Shown here piece after piece: positions 24,551-33,967 of a stretch of 64,000 nt of DNA; positions within the stretch are counted from its first letter, which is position 1, and each line of letters begins with the position of its first letter. The stretch lies in the NCBI RefSeq assembly GCF_001278115.1, contig NZ_LIYD01000005.1, positions 643,197 to 707,196 of the forward strand. The letters are read 5' to 3'. The notes beneath the pieces are model-generated. The model was not told the DNA's origin and ran no database searches. It was given only the letters and a program-made list of their open reading frames with translations. This DNA is from Flavobacterium akiainvivens (GTDB lineage Bacteria; Bacteroidota; Bacteroidia; Flavobacteriales; Flavobacteriaceae). Made by a program: the position numbers and the translations under genes.

Positions 24551-26794
24551 ATGAAAAAAAAATCCTTTTTGATTTTAGGCATATCCTTACTCGCCTTTTC
24601 TGCATATGCGCAGGATTATTACCAAAAAACATTCAGTAATGCATCGTATACCGATGCCAGGCAACTATCAAACGGAGAAATACTTCTTGTAGGCCAGGTG
24701 GCAAAAATGATTCCCGGTTCGGCAATTGTACAGAAAATATCGGCAGAGGGAACGCAGATAAGTTCAGACCAGCTTACGGCCGGAGGTGGCTCAGGCCTTA
24801 ACTTTTTTGGCGGTTTCCCAAACCATACCATAACCCTTGACGGCGATAATGTGCTCCTCTCAGTATACAGCAGTGGCTTTACAGGCAACACCAGCATATA
24901 CCCGGGTCTGCTGAAAATGGATGCAGACGGCGAAGTGCTGTGGAATAAAGTGTATAAAAACGATGCCCTTGCCCCGGGAGGTACCAATGCCAGGGGAGGG
25001 CTTACATCGACCCTTATAGACGGGGATAATTATGTAAGCTCAGGCTGGTTTAACAGCGGGTCGGGCGGGGCTTTTGACTATTTTAATATGCTGCAAAAAA
25101 CAGATGCAGACGGCAATGTAATATGGAGGAAAGATTTTGGCTATGCCTTTATTTTTGCCAGCGATGTAAAAAAAGCTGCAAACGGCGACTACATCGTGTT
25201 AGGAGGCCAGTCTGGCGGGCTATACCTTTATATATTTGATAACGACGGTAACTATATATCGCACAGCAGGTATGGCATAGGCACGGTATACCCTGTGGCC
25301 AACCAGATACTGAATACTGACGACGGCGGTTTTTTAATTATTGGCCAGGCCGCTTACATGAATGGCTATGTGCTTAAGCTAAATGCCAGTTATGAGGTAG
25401 AGTGGAGCAAGCAATATACTGACGGCACCAAAGTAGAAGCCTTTAATAAAGTAATACCGGCTGAGGGCGGAGGCTATATTATAGCGGGCGATATAAAGGA
25501 AAGTATGTCGGCCAATGGCGATGGGTTGCTGTTAAAAATAGATGATGAGGGTGAGGTGCTGTGGTCTAAAACCTATGGCAGGGCTACTGACGATGGTTTA
25601 TACGGGCTTACGGCTACCGAAGACGGCTATCTTGCCGTGGGAGGCTCCGGCACAGACGGGTGGGTTTTACATACCGACCTTGAGGGCAACGCCAACGGAT
25701 GCGATGAGTTTACCGGTGCCATAACCGCTGCCGCTGCAACAACCACAGCTACTTTAATGGCCGCCATAACACCCATGAGCACAACCGGCGTGCTGGATGA
25801 GCCGGTTACCAAATCGGCTTACGCCTCAACACAGGTACTGCCTTATGCAATAGAAATAAGCGCAGAGCAGGCCGAAGTATGTGCCGGTGGTGCTGTGCAG
25901 CTTGCCCTTACGGTGGAGCAGGCTACAGCAGTATGGTCTACAGACGGCGAAGGCGCCCTTTATACCGATGCTGAAGGTACTGTGGTTTATGATGGTACAT
26001 CAAAAGTACACAGCGTTTATGTAGCCCCAACAGCAAGCCAAACCTACACGGCTACTGCGTGCTTGCTGACCGATACGTTTGCAATAACAGTAAGCACGGC
26101 AAATGCGCCGGAGGGAGAACCGGAACAGCAGGTTTGTTTTACAGGCACGCTGGCCGGGCTTGCGGTTACCGGTACTGATTTAACCTGGTATGATGCCGAA
26201 ACAGAAGGCAATGAGCTGGCCCCTGAAACGGAACTTGAAGACGGTACTACTTATTATGTATCGCAAACCAATATATGTGGTGAAAGCCCAAGGTTGGCGG
26301 TTACCGTTACCGTAAATGCCACACCAGCCCCGGAGGGCGAGGCCATACAGTCTTCCTGCACAGTTGAAACTTTAGCCGATGTGGTAGTTACCGGCGAGAA
26401 CATAACCTGGTATGATGCCGCTACGGGAGGCGATGTGCTTGCTGCAACCACAGAAGTGGAAGACGAAGCGGTTTATTATGCCTCGCAAACCGTTAACGGT
26501 TGCGAAAGCCAGGAAAGGCTTGGGGTTACAATTGATGCCTGCTTATCATTACCTGATTTTGGTACTGCCGCACTAAAAGTGTATCCAAATCCGGTAATTG
26601 ATAGGGTAACTGTAGAGAGCAGGGCTGAGCTGGAATACATAAGGATACTTTCTATAACCGGCCAGGTTGTAAAAATGGTAGCAGTTTCGGGCAACAGGGC
26701 AGAAGTGTCAATGCAGGAACTAACACCGGGCGTATATTTTGTTGCAGTTGGTTCAGGCAATGGTATGAGTACCGTAAAGCTTATAAAGCAGTAA
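24551..26794 (+). CDS. large exported protein with Ig-like repeats and T9SS type A sorting domain
   Basis: 747 residues from the ATG at 24551. Signal peptide MKKKSFLILGISLLAFSAYA followed by QD. Residues 20-390 contain repeated WSKTYG/WNKVYKND-type units with GGYIIAGD phrases, a beta-propeller-like pattern. Two to three Ig-like modules follow, with near-duplicate phrases TWYDAETEGNELAPETELED and TWYDAATGGDVLAATTEVED, the kind found in CHU_C-associated domains. The last 75 residues are a type A sorting domain (LKVYPNPVIDRVTVES, LTPGVYFVAVGSG, VKLIKQ). It is secreted or surface-anchored by the type IX system and divergent from the type B gene. Confidence 0.85.
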   Translation: MKKKSFLILGISLLAFSAYAQDYYQKTFSNASYTDARQLSNGEILLVGQVAKMIPGSAIVQKISAEGTQISSDQLTAGGGSGLNFFGGFPNHTITLDGDNVLLSVYSSGFTGNTSIYPGLLKMDADGEVLWNKVYKNDALAPGGTNARGGLTSTLIDGDNYVSSGWFNSGSGGAFDYFNMLQKTDADGNVIWRKDFGYAFIFASDVKKAANGDYIVLGGQSGGLYLYIFDNDGNYISHSRYGIGTVYPVANQILNTDDGGFLIIGQAAYMNGYVLKLNASYEVEWSKQYTDGTKVEAFNKVIPAEGGGYIIAGDIKESMSANGDGLLLKIDDEGEVLWSKTYGRATDDGLYGLTATEDGYLAVGGSGTDGWVLHTDLEGNANGCDEFTGAITAAAATTTATLMAAITPMSTTGVLDEPVTKSAYASTQVLPYAIEISAEQAEVCAGGAVQLALTVEQATAVWSTDGEGALYTDAEGTVVYDGTSKVHSVYVAPTASQTYTATACLLTDTFAITVSTANAPEGEPEQQVCFTGTLAGLAVTGTDLTWYDAETEGNELAPETELEDGTTYYVSQTNICGESPRLAVTVTVNATPAPEGEAIQSSCTVETLADVVVTGENITWYDAATGGDVLAATTEVEDEAVYYASQTVNGCESQERLGVTIDACLSLPDFGTAALKVYPNPVIDRVTVESRAELEYIRILSITGQVVKMVAVSGNRAEVSMQELTPGVYFVAVGSGNGMSTVKLIKQ

Positions 26795-26812
26795 GTAAAA
26801 CACACTGAAAAT

Positions 26813-26848
26813 GGGGAGCTGTATTTTAGGAGACAGCTTCCCGTTTTT
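26813..26848 (+). terminator. Rho-independent terminator
   Basis: GGGGAGCTGT pairs with ACAGCTTCCC (one G-T), loop of about 12 nt, followed by GTTTTTG. It lies 18 nt after the stop of the type A sorting-domain gene. Confidence 0.75.
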
Positions 26849-26916
26849 GACATGTGGAATTCAAATATCAAATGGCCCGTTTTTAGAGGTGGCGTTTTAA
26901 ACAAAGTTAAAAATGT

Positions 26917-26944
26917 AAAAATTCACGATATATCGTGAATTTTT
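26917..26944. repeat. 28-nt perfect palindrome in a 500-bp non-coding gap
   Basis: AAAAATTCACGATA followed by its exact reverse complement, centred at 26930/26931 and extended by four more T. The gap 26795-27296 holds no convincing gene. It contains the terminator at 26813, this palindrome, a partial dispersed repeat at 27064 and the AraC-type motif at 27210. The palindrome could be a second terminator or an operator. Confidence 0.6.
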
Positions 26945-27063
26945 TTTTGCTCTATGAAGCCGTAAGAAGAAAATCAGGCTATGATTTTTTACGATGTTGT
27001 ATTGTTTGTTTTTAATTACATTTTATGGTGTAAGCCTTTTGATTTTTGAATTGAATCTTAAAG

Positions 27064-27085
27064 TCCAAAAGTGAAATATTAAGCA
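27064..27085. repeat. right-half copy of the 49-bp dispersed repeat
   Basis: TCCAAAAGTGAAATATTAAG plus CA match the right half of the full copies at 45592 and 52841 exactly; the left half is absent. It lies about 210 bp upstream of the alcohol dehydrogenase ATG. Confidence 0.7.
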
Positions 27086-27205
27086 GTTTTTGAGATAATT
27101 TTTGGTTTTAGCATTTTGGGTGTACTATTGGTATTTTATACATCCTATGTCTTTTTATAAATATTAATATCAATTTAAATAATGGTATACCAGGCAGCAC
27201 AAGTT

Positions 27206-27273
27206 ATCAGTAATAATGGTAGGCAAAACCGTAATGTGTATACAGCTGGTGTCTTGTTATAAGTTGAAATTTG
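27206..27273 (+). promoter_or_regulatory. AraC-type operator (site A) and promoter of the alcohol dehydrogenase gene
   Basis: Direct repeat GTAAT at 27210-27214 and 27231-27235 (period 21), inside a 39-nt segment (27206-27244) that matches 44424-44462 at 36 positions. A -7-like GAAATTTG lies at 27266-27273, 30 nt after the second half-site; the ATG is 23 nt further. The same layout recurs at sites B and D. Confidence 0.6.
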
Positions 27274-27296
27274 CAATGAATTAAACAGTACACAAA

Positions 27297-28349
27297 ATGG
27301 AAACAACACAGGTAAAAGCTTATGGAACAGCCACACCAGCTGCACCTTTGCATGAAATTATAATAAACCGCCGTGCCATACAGCCGCACGATATAGAAAT
27401 GGAAATTTTATACTGTGGAATATGCCACAGCGACCTGCACCAGGTAAAAGGCGATTTTGGCCCCTTTGCAGCACCGATAGTGCCCGGACATGAAATACTG
27501 GGCCGTGTAACCGCCGTAGGTGCCCATGTAAAGAACTTTAAGGTGGGCGACCTTGCCGGTATAGGCTGTATAGTAGACAGCTGCGACAATTGCGAATATT
27601 GCAACGAGGGCATAGAGCAATTTTGCGATGAGGGGGTTACCTTCTCATTCAACAGCCCCGATAAAATATCGAGTGGGCATACTTATGGGGGCTTTTCTAA
27701 AGCCTATGTGTGCAACGAGCGCTATGTTTTAAAAATGCCTGCGTTTGAAAACCTTGCTGCCGCGGCTCCGCTGTTGTGTGCCGGTATTACGGTATATTCT
27801 CCGTTAAAGCACTGGCAGGCCGGCCCAGGTAAAAAAGTGGGTGTATTGGGCATAGGTGGCCTTGGGCACGTAGCCATTAAAATAGCCAAGGCTATGGGGG
27901 CAGAGGTTACCGTGTTTACCACATCGCCAGAAAAAGTGGAAGATGCCAAAAGGCTGGGGGCAGACCACGCTGTACTGTCTAAAGATGACACAGCTATGGC
28001 GGCTTATGCACGCAAGCTGCACTTTATAATAGATACGGTTTCGGCTAAACATGATATTAATACTTACTTAAACCTGCTGCGCCATGATGGTACTGTGGTG
28101 CTGGTAGGGCTTCCGCCGGAGCCGCTTGAAGTTGTTGCATTTAATGTGGTTATGGGCCGCCGCAGCTTTGCAGGCTCTAACATTGGCGGTATAGCCGAAA
28201 CCCAGGAAATGCTGGATTTCTGCTTTAAGCATAACATTACAGCAGAGAGTGAGGTAATTAATATAGACTATGTGAACCAGGCGTTTGAACGCCTTGAAAA
28301 AGGTGATGTTAAATATCGTTTTGTAATAGATATGGCCTCTCTAAGCTAA
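27297..28349 (+). CDS. zinc-dependent NAD(P) alcohol dehydrogenase (YahK/CAD-like)
   Basis: 350 residues of the medium-chain dehydrogenase family. Catalytic zinc ligands are in CGICHSDLHQVKGDFG and PGHEILGRV; the structural zinc is bound by CDNCEYCNEGIEQFC; the cofactor site is GVLGIGGLGHVAIKIAKAMG. Proteins of this branch reduce aldehydes or oxidise primary alcohols, usually with NADP. A paralogue lies at 49286-50326. The upstream region has an AraC-type site, and the gene is followed by a terminator, then by the molybdenum hydroxylase operon that bears the same site, suggesting co-regulated alcohol/aldehyde metabolism. Confidence 0.87.
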   Translation: METTQVKAYGTATPAAPLHEIIINRRAIQPHDIEMEILYCGICHSDLHQVKGDFGPFAAPIVPGHEILGRVTAVGAHVKNFKVGDLAGIGCIVDSCDNCEYCNEGIEQFCDEGVTFSFNSPDKISSGHTYGGFSKAYVCNERYVLKMPAFENLAAAAPLLCAGITVYSPLKHWQAGPGKKVGVLGIGGLGHVAIKIAKAMGAEVTVFTTSPEKVEDAKRLGADHAVLSKDDTAMAAYARKLHFIIDTVSAKHDINTYLNLLRHDGTVVLVGLPPEPLEVVAFNVVMGRRSFAGSNIGGIAETQEMLDFCFKHNITAESEVINIDYVNQAFERLEKGDVKYRFVIDMASLS

Positions 28350-28381
28350 TAACCACCTTGCTATAAATTGGTTGGTTGAAG

Positions 28382-28412
28382 AAAACCGGTTCCTGTTTCA
28401 GGGCCGGTTTTT
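28382..28412 (+). terminator. Rho-independent terminator
   Basis: AAAACCGG (28382-28389) and CCGGTTTT (28404-28411) with an inner loop, followed by T. It separates the alcohol dehydrogenase gene from the molybdenum hydroxylase operon, which therefore needs its own promoter. Confidence 0.85.
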
Positions 28413-28446
28413 GTCTTTTACCTATAACTCTTAAAATAGTGTTAAT

Positions 28447-28518
28447 CTGTAATATTGGTAAGTAAAACAGTAATAAAGATAAAGGCAGGGATTAATAAAA
28501 TTACGAAATTTACTTTTG
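28447..28518 (+). promoter_or_regulatory. AraC-type operator (site B) and promoter of the molybdenum hydroxylase operon
   Basis: GTAAT at 28449-28453 and 28470-28474 (period 21). The 15-nt CTGTAATATTGGTAA (28447-28461), a 6-nt spacer and CAGTAAT are exactly as at site D (44501-44528). GAAATTTA begins 30 nt after the second half-site (28505), as at sites A and D; a better -7 match, TACTTTTG, is at 28511-28518. The ATG of the iron-sulfur subunit follows 15 nt later. Confidence 0.6.
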
Positions 28519-28533
28519 ACAAAAACTAAACTA

Positions 28534-29001
28534 ATGATAAAACTAACTATTAACGGTAAAGAACACACTCTTGATGCCGACCCTGAGATGCCGTTGCTAT
28601 GGGCAATAAGGGATTTAGCCGGATTAACCGGAACTAAATTTGGCTGTGGCGTGGCACAATGCGGTGCCTGTATGGTGCACCTTGACGGCGATGCCGTACG
28701 CTCTTGTGTAACAAAGATAAAGCGTGCAGTGGGCAAGCAGGTAATAACTATTGAGGGGTTATCTGATAATAACAATCATCCTGTGCAGCAGGCTTGGGCA
28801 GAAATTGACGTGCCACAGTGTGGGTACTGCCATTCAGGCCAGATTATGGCGGCAGCCGTATTGCTTCGTGATAACCCTAACCCTACAGATGCCGATATTG
28901 ACATTGCCATGGCAGGTAATATTTGCCGTTGCGGTACATATCCGCGTATACGTAAGGCAATACACACAGCGGCAGAACTACAGCAGAAATCACTTAAATA
29001 A
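28534..29001 (+). CDS. [2Fe-2S] subunit of a molybdenum hydroxylase (IorA-like)
   Basis: 155 residues from the ATG at 28534. Plant-type cluster ligands Cys38, Cys43, Cys46 and Cys58 ([18 protein letters not shown]), then the helical second domain with Cys96, Cys99, Cys131 and Cys133 ([23 protein letters not shown]). This matches small subunits of isoquinoline 1-oxidoreductase and related aldehyde oxidases. It passes electrons from the Mo site to the acceptor, here likely the cytochrome encoded next. No signal peptide; it is presumably exported folded with the Tat-targeted large subunit. First gene of a 13-gene operon. Confidence 0.92.
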   Translation: MIKLTINGKEHTLDADPEMPLLWAIRDLAGLTGTKFGCGVAQCGACMVHLDGDAVRSCVTKIKRAVGKQVITIEGLSDNNNHPVQQAWAEIDVPQCGYCHSGQIMAAAVLLRDNPNPTDADIDIAMAGNICRCGTYPRIRKAIHTAAELQQKSLK

Positions 29002-29007
29002 CAGGCC

Positions 29008-29631
29008 ATGAAAAATACACACACTAAAATCACCTCAGGGGTGATTGTCATGGCATTACTGTTAGTTTCGTTAGTGGCGTTTTCTTTTAAGAAAGATGGT
29101 GCTAATGTGAGTGATTATATGGCCGTTCCTGATAAGAAAAAAGACAGTATAGCATCGGTAAAAGCCTTTCAAAAAGTATATTCGGTGCTTATGAGTCCGC
29201 GTTGTATGAACTGCCACCCTAAAGGTGATGTTCCTTTACAGGGCGAAGACAGCCACCTGCACCAAATGATGCCACAAAGGGGCAAAGATGGTAAAGGGCT
29301 CTATGCCATGAAGTGCACCAACTGTCACCAGCCCGAAAATACCCCCGGGTTGCACATGCCACCAGGGCACAAGGACTGGCATTTGCCTCCGGCTGATATG
29401 AAAATGGTGTTTGAGGGCAAAACTGCGCATGAGCTTGCAAAACAGTTGGTAGACCCTAAACAAAACGGGGGCAAAGACCTTAAAAAGCTTGTTGAGCATG
29501 CCGATGACGGATTGGTTAAAACCGGCTGGAATCCCGGTGAAGGTTTAAAGAAACCGCCATTAACCCATGCCGAGTTTAAAAAATCCTGGATAGAGTGGAT
29601 TGAAAAAGGTGCCTATGCACCGGCACCTTAA
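29008..29631 (+). CDS. membrane-anchored dihaem cytochrome c
   Basis: 207 residues. An N-terminal hydrophobic helix (GVIVMALLLVSLVAFSF) acts as anchor or uncleaved signal. Two haem-binding CxxCH motifs are present, CMNCH at 66-70 and CTNCH at 103-107, with several Met/His candidates for the distal ligand (HLHQMMPQ, LHMPPGHKDWHLPP). It sits between the two enzyme subunit genes (6 nt and 19 nt gaps), so it is the likely electron acceptor of the periplasmic molybdenum hydroxylase and feeds the respiratory chain. A flavin subunit is absent, which fits this role. Confidence 0.85.
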   Translation: MKNTHTKITSGVIVMALLLVSLVAFSFKKDGANVSDYMAVPDKKKDSIASVKAFQKVYSVLMSPRCMNCHPKGDVPLQGEDSHLHQMMPQRGKDGKGLYAMKCTNCHQPENTPGLHMPPGHKDWHLPPADMKMVFEGKTAHELAKQLVDPKQNGGKDLKKLVEHADDGLVKTGWNPGEGLKKPPLTHAEFKKSWIEWIEKGAYAPAP

Positions 29632-29650
29632 CCTTTAAAACTAAGAAATT

Positions 29651-31810
29651 ATGTCATCAACTACAGATATATCAAGAAGGGGTTTTCTTAAAATTGCGGG
29701 TTTGGGCGGTACTGCGCTCTACCTGGGTGTTTTTCCTTCGGCTACAGGGGCAGAAGCTACCATAGTAAATGCGGGGCAGGCAGCCTATCAAAGCATTGAA
29801 CTTAATGCTTGGGTGTATATAGATACAGCCGGCAAGGTAACTTTTGTAGACCACCGTGCAGAAATGGGACAGGGGTCATATCATTCGGTATCTCAAATAC
29901 TTGCCGAAGAGCTTGAGGTTGACCTAAACGATGTAAACATCATTTTTGGCCAGGGCGATAAAAAATACGGCAGCCAGGTTACAGGTGGTAGTTCAACAAT
30001 CAGGATGAACTACAAAAACTTCCTGAAGCTAACGGCCACCGCACGCGAAATGCTTATTGCCGCAGCTGCTGCCCAGTGGGGTGTAGCTGCCGCTGAATGC
30101 TATGCTGAACACGGCCATGTAATTCATAAAAAGTCGGGTAAAAAGGCGCATTATGGTGAACTTGTAGTGGCGGCGTCTAAACTAACGCCTCCTAAAGATG
30201 TTAAGCTTAAAAAACGTTCGGAATACAGGCTTATAGGCAAGCCGCTAAAACGCCTTGATACACCGCTGAAAACTAACGGCACTGCAATTTTTGGGCTTGA
30301 TAAGCGCGTACCGGGTATGGTGTTTGCCGCTGTAGAACGCAACCCAAGGCTTAGGGGTAAGGTAAAAAGCTTTGATGCCAGCGCCGCGCTAAAAGTGCCG
30401 GGTGTGCAAAAGGTATTCAAGATAAAAATGCTGGTGTTTAAAACCTATCGCGAAGGTGTGGCTGTAGTGGCTAACAGTACCTATGCGGCCTTTCAGGGTA
30501 AAAAAGCCCTGAAGGTAGAGTGGGATGATAGTGGTTTTGAACACATCAATACAGCTGATATTTATGCCCGCCAACTCGAAAACGTAAAAACAAAAGAAGG
30601 CTTGTTCCTTAAAAAGCAGGGCGACCCAGATGCTGCATTAGCCAAATCGGCACAAAAGCTGGATTTAATATACCAAACGCCTTACCAGTCGCATTCGCCT
30701 ATAGAGCCCCTTAACTGCGTGGCGCATTACCAGGGAGATAAAGTAGAGGTATGGGGCCCTATACAGGCACCGGACTGGATACAGGATGCGCTGAGCGAAG
30801 AGATGGGGCTTAAGCGCGAAAATGTAATTGTAAACATGACGTTTTTGGGCGGCGGCTTTGGCCGTAAGGCTTTTATGGACTACCCGCATGAGGCTGCCGT
30901 TATCTCAAAAGAAATAAACGCACCGGTTCAGGTGGTATGGACACGCGAAGACGAAATGACCCAGGGGCCTTATCGCCCGGGCATTACGTACCGTTGTGAG
31001 GCATCAATCAACAATGGTGATATTGATGCACTTAAATTCCGAATGTCAGGGCAAAATAACGACCACTGGCGCGACCCGAAAAATAAACAACAAGCTAACC
31101 GCAGTACAAGCGAAGGTTTTTTACAACCCTACTATGATTCAATTAAAAACATAAGCTTTGCCGAGGTAATTTTTGAAACGCCTATACCCAGTATGTGGTG
31201 GCGATCGGTATATGCTTCTACAAATGGCTTTGCTTATGAAAGTTTTCTTGATGAGGTGGCGCATGCAGCCGGTAAAGACCCCATGGATTTGCGCAGGCAG
31301 TATCTTACCGATGAACGCAGCCAAAAGCTGTTGGACAAGATGGAGGAAATATCGGGCTGGAAAAACCGTAAGAAAAACGAAGGCTTTGGCGTTGCCATTA
31401 CCGAGTGTTTTGCTTCTACCGTAGGCCAGATTGTAAAAGTATCGCGCAAGGCAGGCGGCAAAGTGAAAATTGACAAGGTGTGGGCCGTAATGGATTGTGG
31501 CTGGTATGTAAACCCTGATATTGTGCAGGCTCAGGTTGAGGGTGCAATAGTAATGGGGCTTGGCGCAGCTACCATGCACGAAATTACATTTACCGATGGT
31601 TTGGTTGATCAAAAAAATTATCATTCGTACCAAATGCCGCGTATATATGATATTCCGCCTATAGAGGTTCATATTATGGAAAATGCCGAAGATGCAGGTG
31701 GCGTGGGCGAACCGGGATTACCTTCATTCGCACCGGCGCTAACCAATGCCATTTTCGACCTTACCGGCACCCGAATCAGGAAACTGCCCTTTAAGATGGA
31801 TGAGGTGTAA
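29651..31810 (+). CDS. molybdopterin-binding large subunit of an aldehyde/isoquinoline-type oxidoreductase
   Basis: 719 residues with a Tat signal (SRRGFLKIAG, residues 8-17), so the enzyme works in the periplasm. Xanthine-oxidase family motifs: HRAEMGQGSYHSV, LKTNGTAIFGLDKRVPGM (the hammerhead domain), GGGFGRKAFMDYPHEAA, and the catalytic base Glu687 in GGVGEPGLPSFAPALTNA. Length and the Tat signal match IorB-like members that carry a cytosine dinucleotide form of the cofactor. Substrate is probably an aldehyde or N-heterocycle; sequence alone does not decide. The maturation gene xdhC and cofactor genes follow directly. Confidence 0.92.
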   Translation: MSSTTDISRRGFLKIAGLGGTALYLGVFPSATGAEATIVNAGQAAYQSIELNAWVYIDTAGKVTFVDHRAEMGQGSYHSVSQILAEELEVDLNDVNIIFGQGDKKYGSQVTGGSSTIRMNYKNFLKLTATAREMLIAAAAAQWGVAAAECYAEHGHVIHKKSGKKAHYGELVVAASKLTPPKDVKLKKRSEYRLIGKPLKRLDTPLKTNGTAIFGLDKRVPGMVFAAVERNPRLRGKVKSFDASAALKVPGVQKVFKIKMLVFKTYREGVAVVANSTYAAFQGKKALKVEWDDSGFEHINTADIYARQLENVKTKEGLFLKKQGDPDAALAKSAQKLDLIYQTPYQSHSPIEPLNCVAHYQGDKVEVWGPIQAPDWIQDALSEEMGLKRENVIVNMTFLGGGFGRKAFMDYPHEAAVISKEINAPVQVVWTREDEMTQGPYRPGITYRCEASINNGDIDALKFRMSGQNNDHWRDPKNKQQANRSTSEGFLQPYYDSIKNISFAEVIFETPIPSMWWRSVYASTNGFAYESFLDEVAHAAGKDPMDLRRQYLTDERSQKLLDKMEEISGWKNRKKNEGFGVAITECFASTVGQIVKVSRKAGGKVKIDKVWAVMDCGWYVNPDIVQAQVEGAIVMGLGAATMHEITFTDGLVDQKNYHSYQMPRIYDIPPIEVHIMENAEDAGGVGEPGLPSFAPALTNAIFDLTGTRIRKLPFKMDEV

Positions 31811-31872
31811 GGCTGAATTGAAGTCATCATTAAATACGGCGTTTACAGCTTGTTGCAGCTTATATTTATAGA

Positions 31873-32985
31873 ATGAAGGAAATATCCGATATCATAACAG
31901 CATACCATACCGCACACGGGCTTGGCATAAAAACCGCACTGGCTACCGTTGTTAAAGTTGAGGGGTCTTCTTACCGGCAGCCGGGTGCGCGTATGCTGGT
32001 AACAGAAGAAGGCCTGCTAACCGGTGCCATTAGCGGCGGCTGCCTGGAGGGCGATGCCCTGCGCAAGGCACTGCTGTGCATAAACCAGCAGCAAAACAAG
32101 CTGATAACCTATGATACCAGTAATGAAGATGATGTAGAGTTTGGTGTGCAGCTGGGGTGTAACGGCATAGTGCACATCCTTTTTGAGTATATAGATGAAG
32201 CGGTAGAAAACAACCCCATACGGTTTCTTGAAAAGCTGCGGGAAGAGCGTAAAGATGCGGTTATAACCACTGTTTACAGCCTTGACAGGAAGCAGCAGCA
32301 AACCGGTACAGCGCTGTTCTATAGGGAAGGAAATATAGCCGGTAATAACAATGCCGCATTGCAATTGCTAACTGATGCCCAGGCAGTGTTAATGAGTAAG
32401 GCATCGGCAATAAAGCAGTTAGCTGGGGGGGATGAAGCCCTGATGGAATACATAGCCCCGCCGTTGCAGCTTGTTGTGGCAGGTGCGGGTAATGATGTAC
32501 AGCCACTGGTTAGCGCTGCTTCGCTTATAGGTTGGGAAGTAACCGTAGGCGACGGCCGTGCCACACATGCGTTGCCACAGCGTTTCAGGGAGGCAACGTG
32601 TGTTTTTCAGGTTAAACCTGATGAACTGGTTCAAAGGGTTACTATTGATGAAAACACCTGTTTTGTATTGATGACGCATAACTATAAGTATGACCTTGCC
32701 TTGTTGAAACTATTGCTTGAAACCAGTGTACCGTATATAGGAATCCTTGGCCCAAAAACCAAACTAAACCGTATGCTTGATGATTTACAGCAGGAAGGCA
32801 TTACGGTAACTGAGGAACAATTGAACCGTATTTACGGCCCTGTAGGGCTTGACATTGGCGCAGAAACATCTGAAGAAATAGCCATATCGATTGTCGCTGA
32901 AATAAAGGCGGTAATGAGCGGTAAAACAGGCGCATCGTTAAAATATAAAACACAAAAAATACACGATACTATCGTGCTGCAATAA
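31873..32985 (+). CDS. XdhC-family molybdenum cofactor insertion/sulfuration chaperone
   Basis: 370 residues. The N-terminal part carries KVEGSSYRQPGARMLVTEEG and the Cys-containing GAISGGCLEGD, the XdhC/CoxI signature; the C-terminal part is a Rossmann domain with LVVAGAGNDVQPLVSAASLIG and YIGILGPKTKLNRMLDDL. Family members bind Mo cofactor, protect its sulfurated form and insert it into molybdenum hydroxylases. It lies 62 nt after the large subunit and 1 nt before moaA. It should work with the cysteine desulfurase at 39642-40778 for sulfur supply (inference). Confidence 0.9.
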   Translation: MKEISDIITAYHTAHGLGIKTALATVVKVEGSSYRQPGARMLVTEEGLLTGAISGGCLEGDALRKALLCINQQQNKLITYDTSNEDDVEFGVQLGCNGIVHILFEYIDEAVENNPIRFLEKLREERKDAVITTVYSLDRKQQQTGTALFYREGNIAGNNNAALQLLTDAQAVLMSKASAIKQLAGGDEALMEYIAPPLQLVVAGAGNDVQPLVSAASLIGWEVTVGDGRATHALPQRFREATCVFQVKPDELVQRVTIDENTCFVLMTHNYKYDLALLKLLLETSVPYIGILGPKTKLNRMLDDLQQEGITVTEEQLNRIYGPVGLDIGAETSEEIAISIVAEIKAVMSGKTGASLKYKTQKIHDTIVLQ

Positions 32986-32986
32986 C

Positions 32987-33967
32987 ATGATTACAGACAC
33001 CTTTGGCCGTGTGCACAATTACCTGCGGATATCACTTACCGATAACTGCAACCTGCGCTGCTTTTATTGCATGCCTGAGGAAAAGTATGCCTTTGCCCCG
33101 GCATCTAAACTTATGCAGGTCCATGAAATTGAGCAGCTGGCTAAACTGTTTGTGGCCAATGGCGTTACAAAAATCCGGCTTACGGGTGGCGAGCCGCTGG
33201 TGCGCAAAGATGCCCCAAAAATTATTGAGGCGCTGGGCAAACTGGGCGTAGAACTTGCCATTACCACAAACGGCGTACGCCTGCACGAAATGCTGCCGGA
33301 ATTAATAGCAGCCAACATCAGTACCATAAACATAAGTCTGGACACGCTTCAACCTGATAAATTCCTGAAAATAACCCGCCGTGATTTGTACCACCGGGTG
33401 CGCAGCAATATAGAGTTGCTTTTGCAGCACAACATCCGCACCAAGATAAATGTAGTGGTAATGAAAGGGCTGAATGATAACGAGATAAACGATTTTATAG
33501 CCCTCACCAAACACTACCCGCTCGAAATACGCTTTATTGAGTTTATGCCCTTTAGTGGTAATAAATGGACCAGCAACCAGGTAGTAACCTTGCAGGAAGT
33601 TTTAGATACGGTTGCCCAAAAGTATGAGGCACTTCCCGTTGAGGGCAACCCTCACGATACCGCTAAGCACTATATGATTCCCGGCCATGCAGGGTCATTT
33701 GCGGTAATAAGCACTATGAGTGCCCCGTTTTGTGAGGGCTGCAACCGCATGCGCCTTACGGCTGACGGCAAGCTGAAAAACTGCCTGTTCTCTAAATCGG
33801 AAACCGATTTGCTTGGAGCATTAAGGGCAGGCGACGAAGTATTGCCATTAATACACAATACCATTAAAGCCAAAGCCAAAGCGCTGGGTGGGCAAATGGA
33901 TGAGAAATTTGAAAACCTTGATGCGGCAGCCCTACAAAACCGTAGCATGATAACCATAGGCGGATGA
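32987..33967 (+). CDS. moaA: GTP 3',8-cyclase MoaA
   Basis: 326 residues. Radical-SAM cluster ligands in LTDNCNLRCFYCMPEE (CxxxCxxC), the LTGGEPLVRKD motif, and the second cluster near the C-terminus in FCEGCNRMRLTADGKLKNC. With MoaC it makes cyclic pyranopterin monophosphate from GTP, the first step of molybdenum cofactor synthesis. The last residues (QNRSMITIGG) show the conserved C-terminal GG needed for activity. It overlaps the nucleotidyltransferase gene by 4 nt. Confidence 0.97.
   Translation: MITDTFGRVHNYLRISLTDNCNLRCFYCMPEEKYAFAPASKLMQVHEIEQLAKLFVANGVTKIRLTGGEPLVRKDAPKIIEALGKLGVELAITTNGVRLHEMLPELIAANISTINISLDTLQPDKFLKITRRDLYHRVRSNIELLLQHNIRTKINVVVMKGLNDNEINDFIALTKHYPLEIRFIEFMPFSGNKWTSNQVVTLQEVLDTVAQKYEALPVEGNPHDTAKHYMIPGHAGSFAVISTMSAPFCEGCNRMRLTADGKLKNCLFSKSETDLLGALRAGDEVLPLIHNTIKAKAKALGGQMDEKFENLDAAALQNRSMITIGG

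Noticed and set aside
31139..31672. 177-codon minus-strand frame within the molybdenum hydroxylase gene
   Set aside because: Shadow of a well-supported coding frame; no motif.
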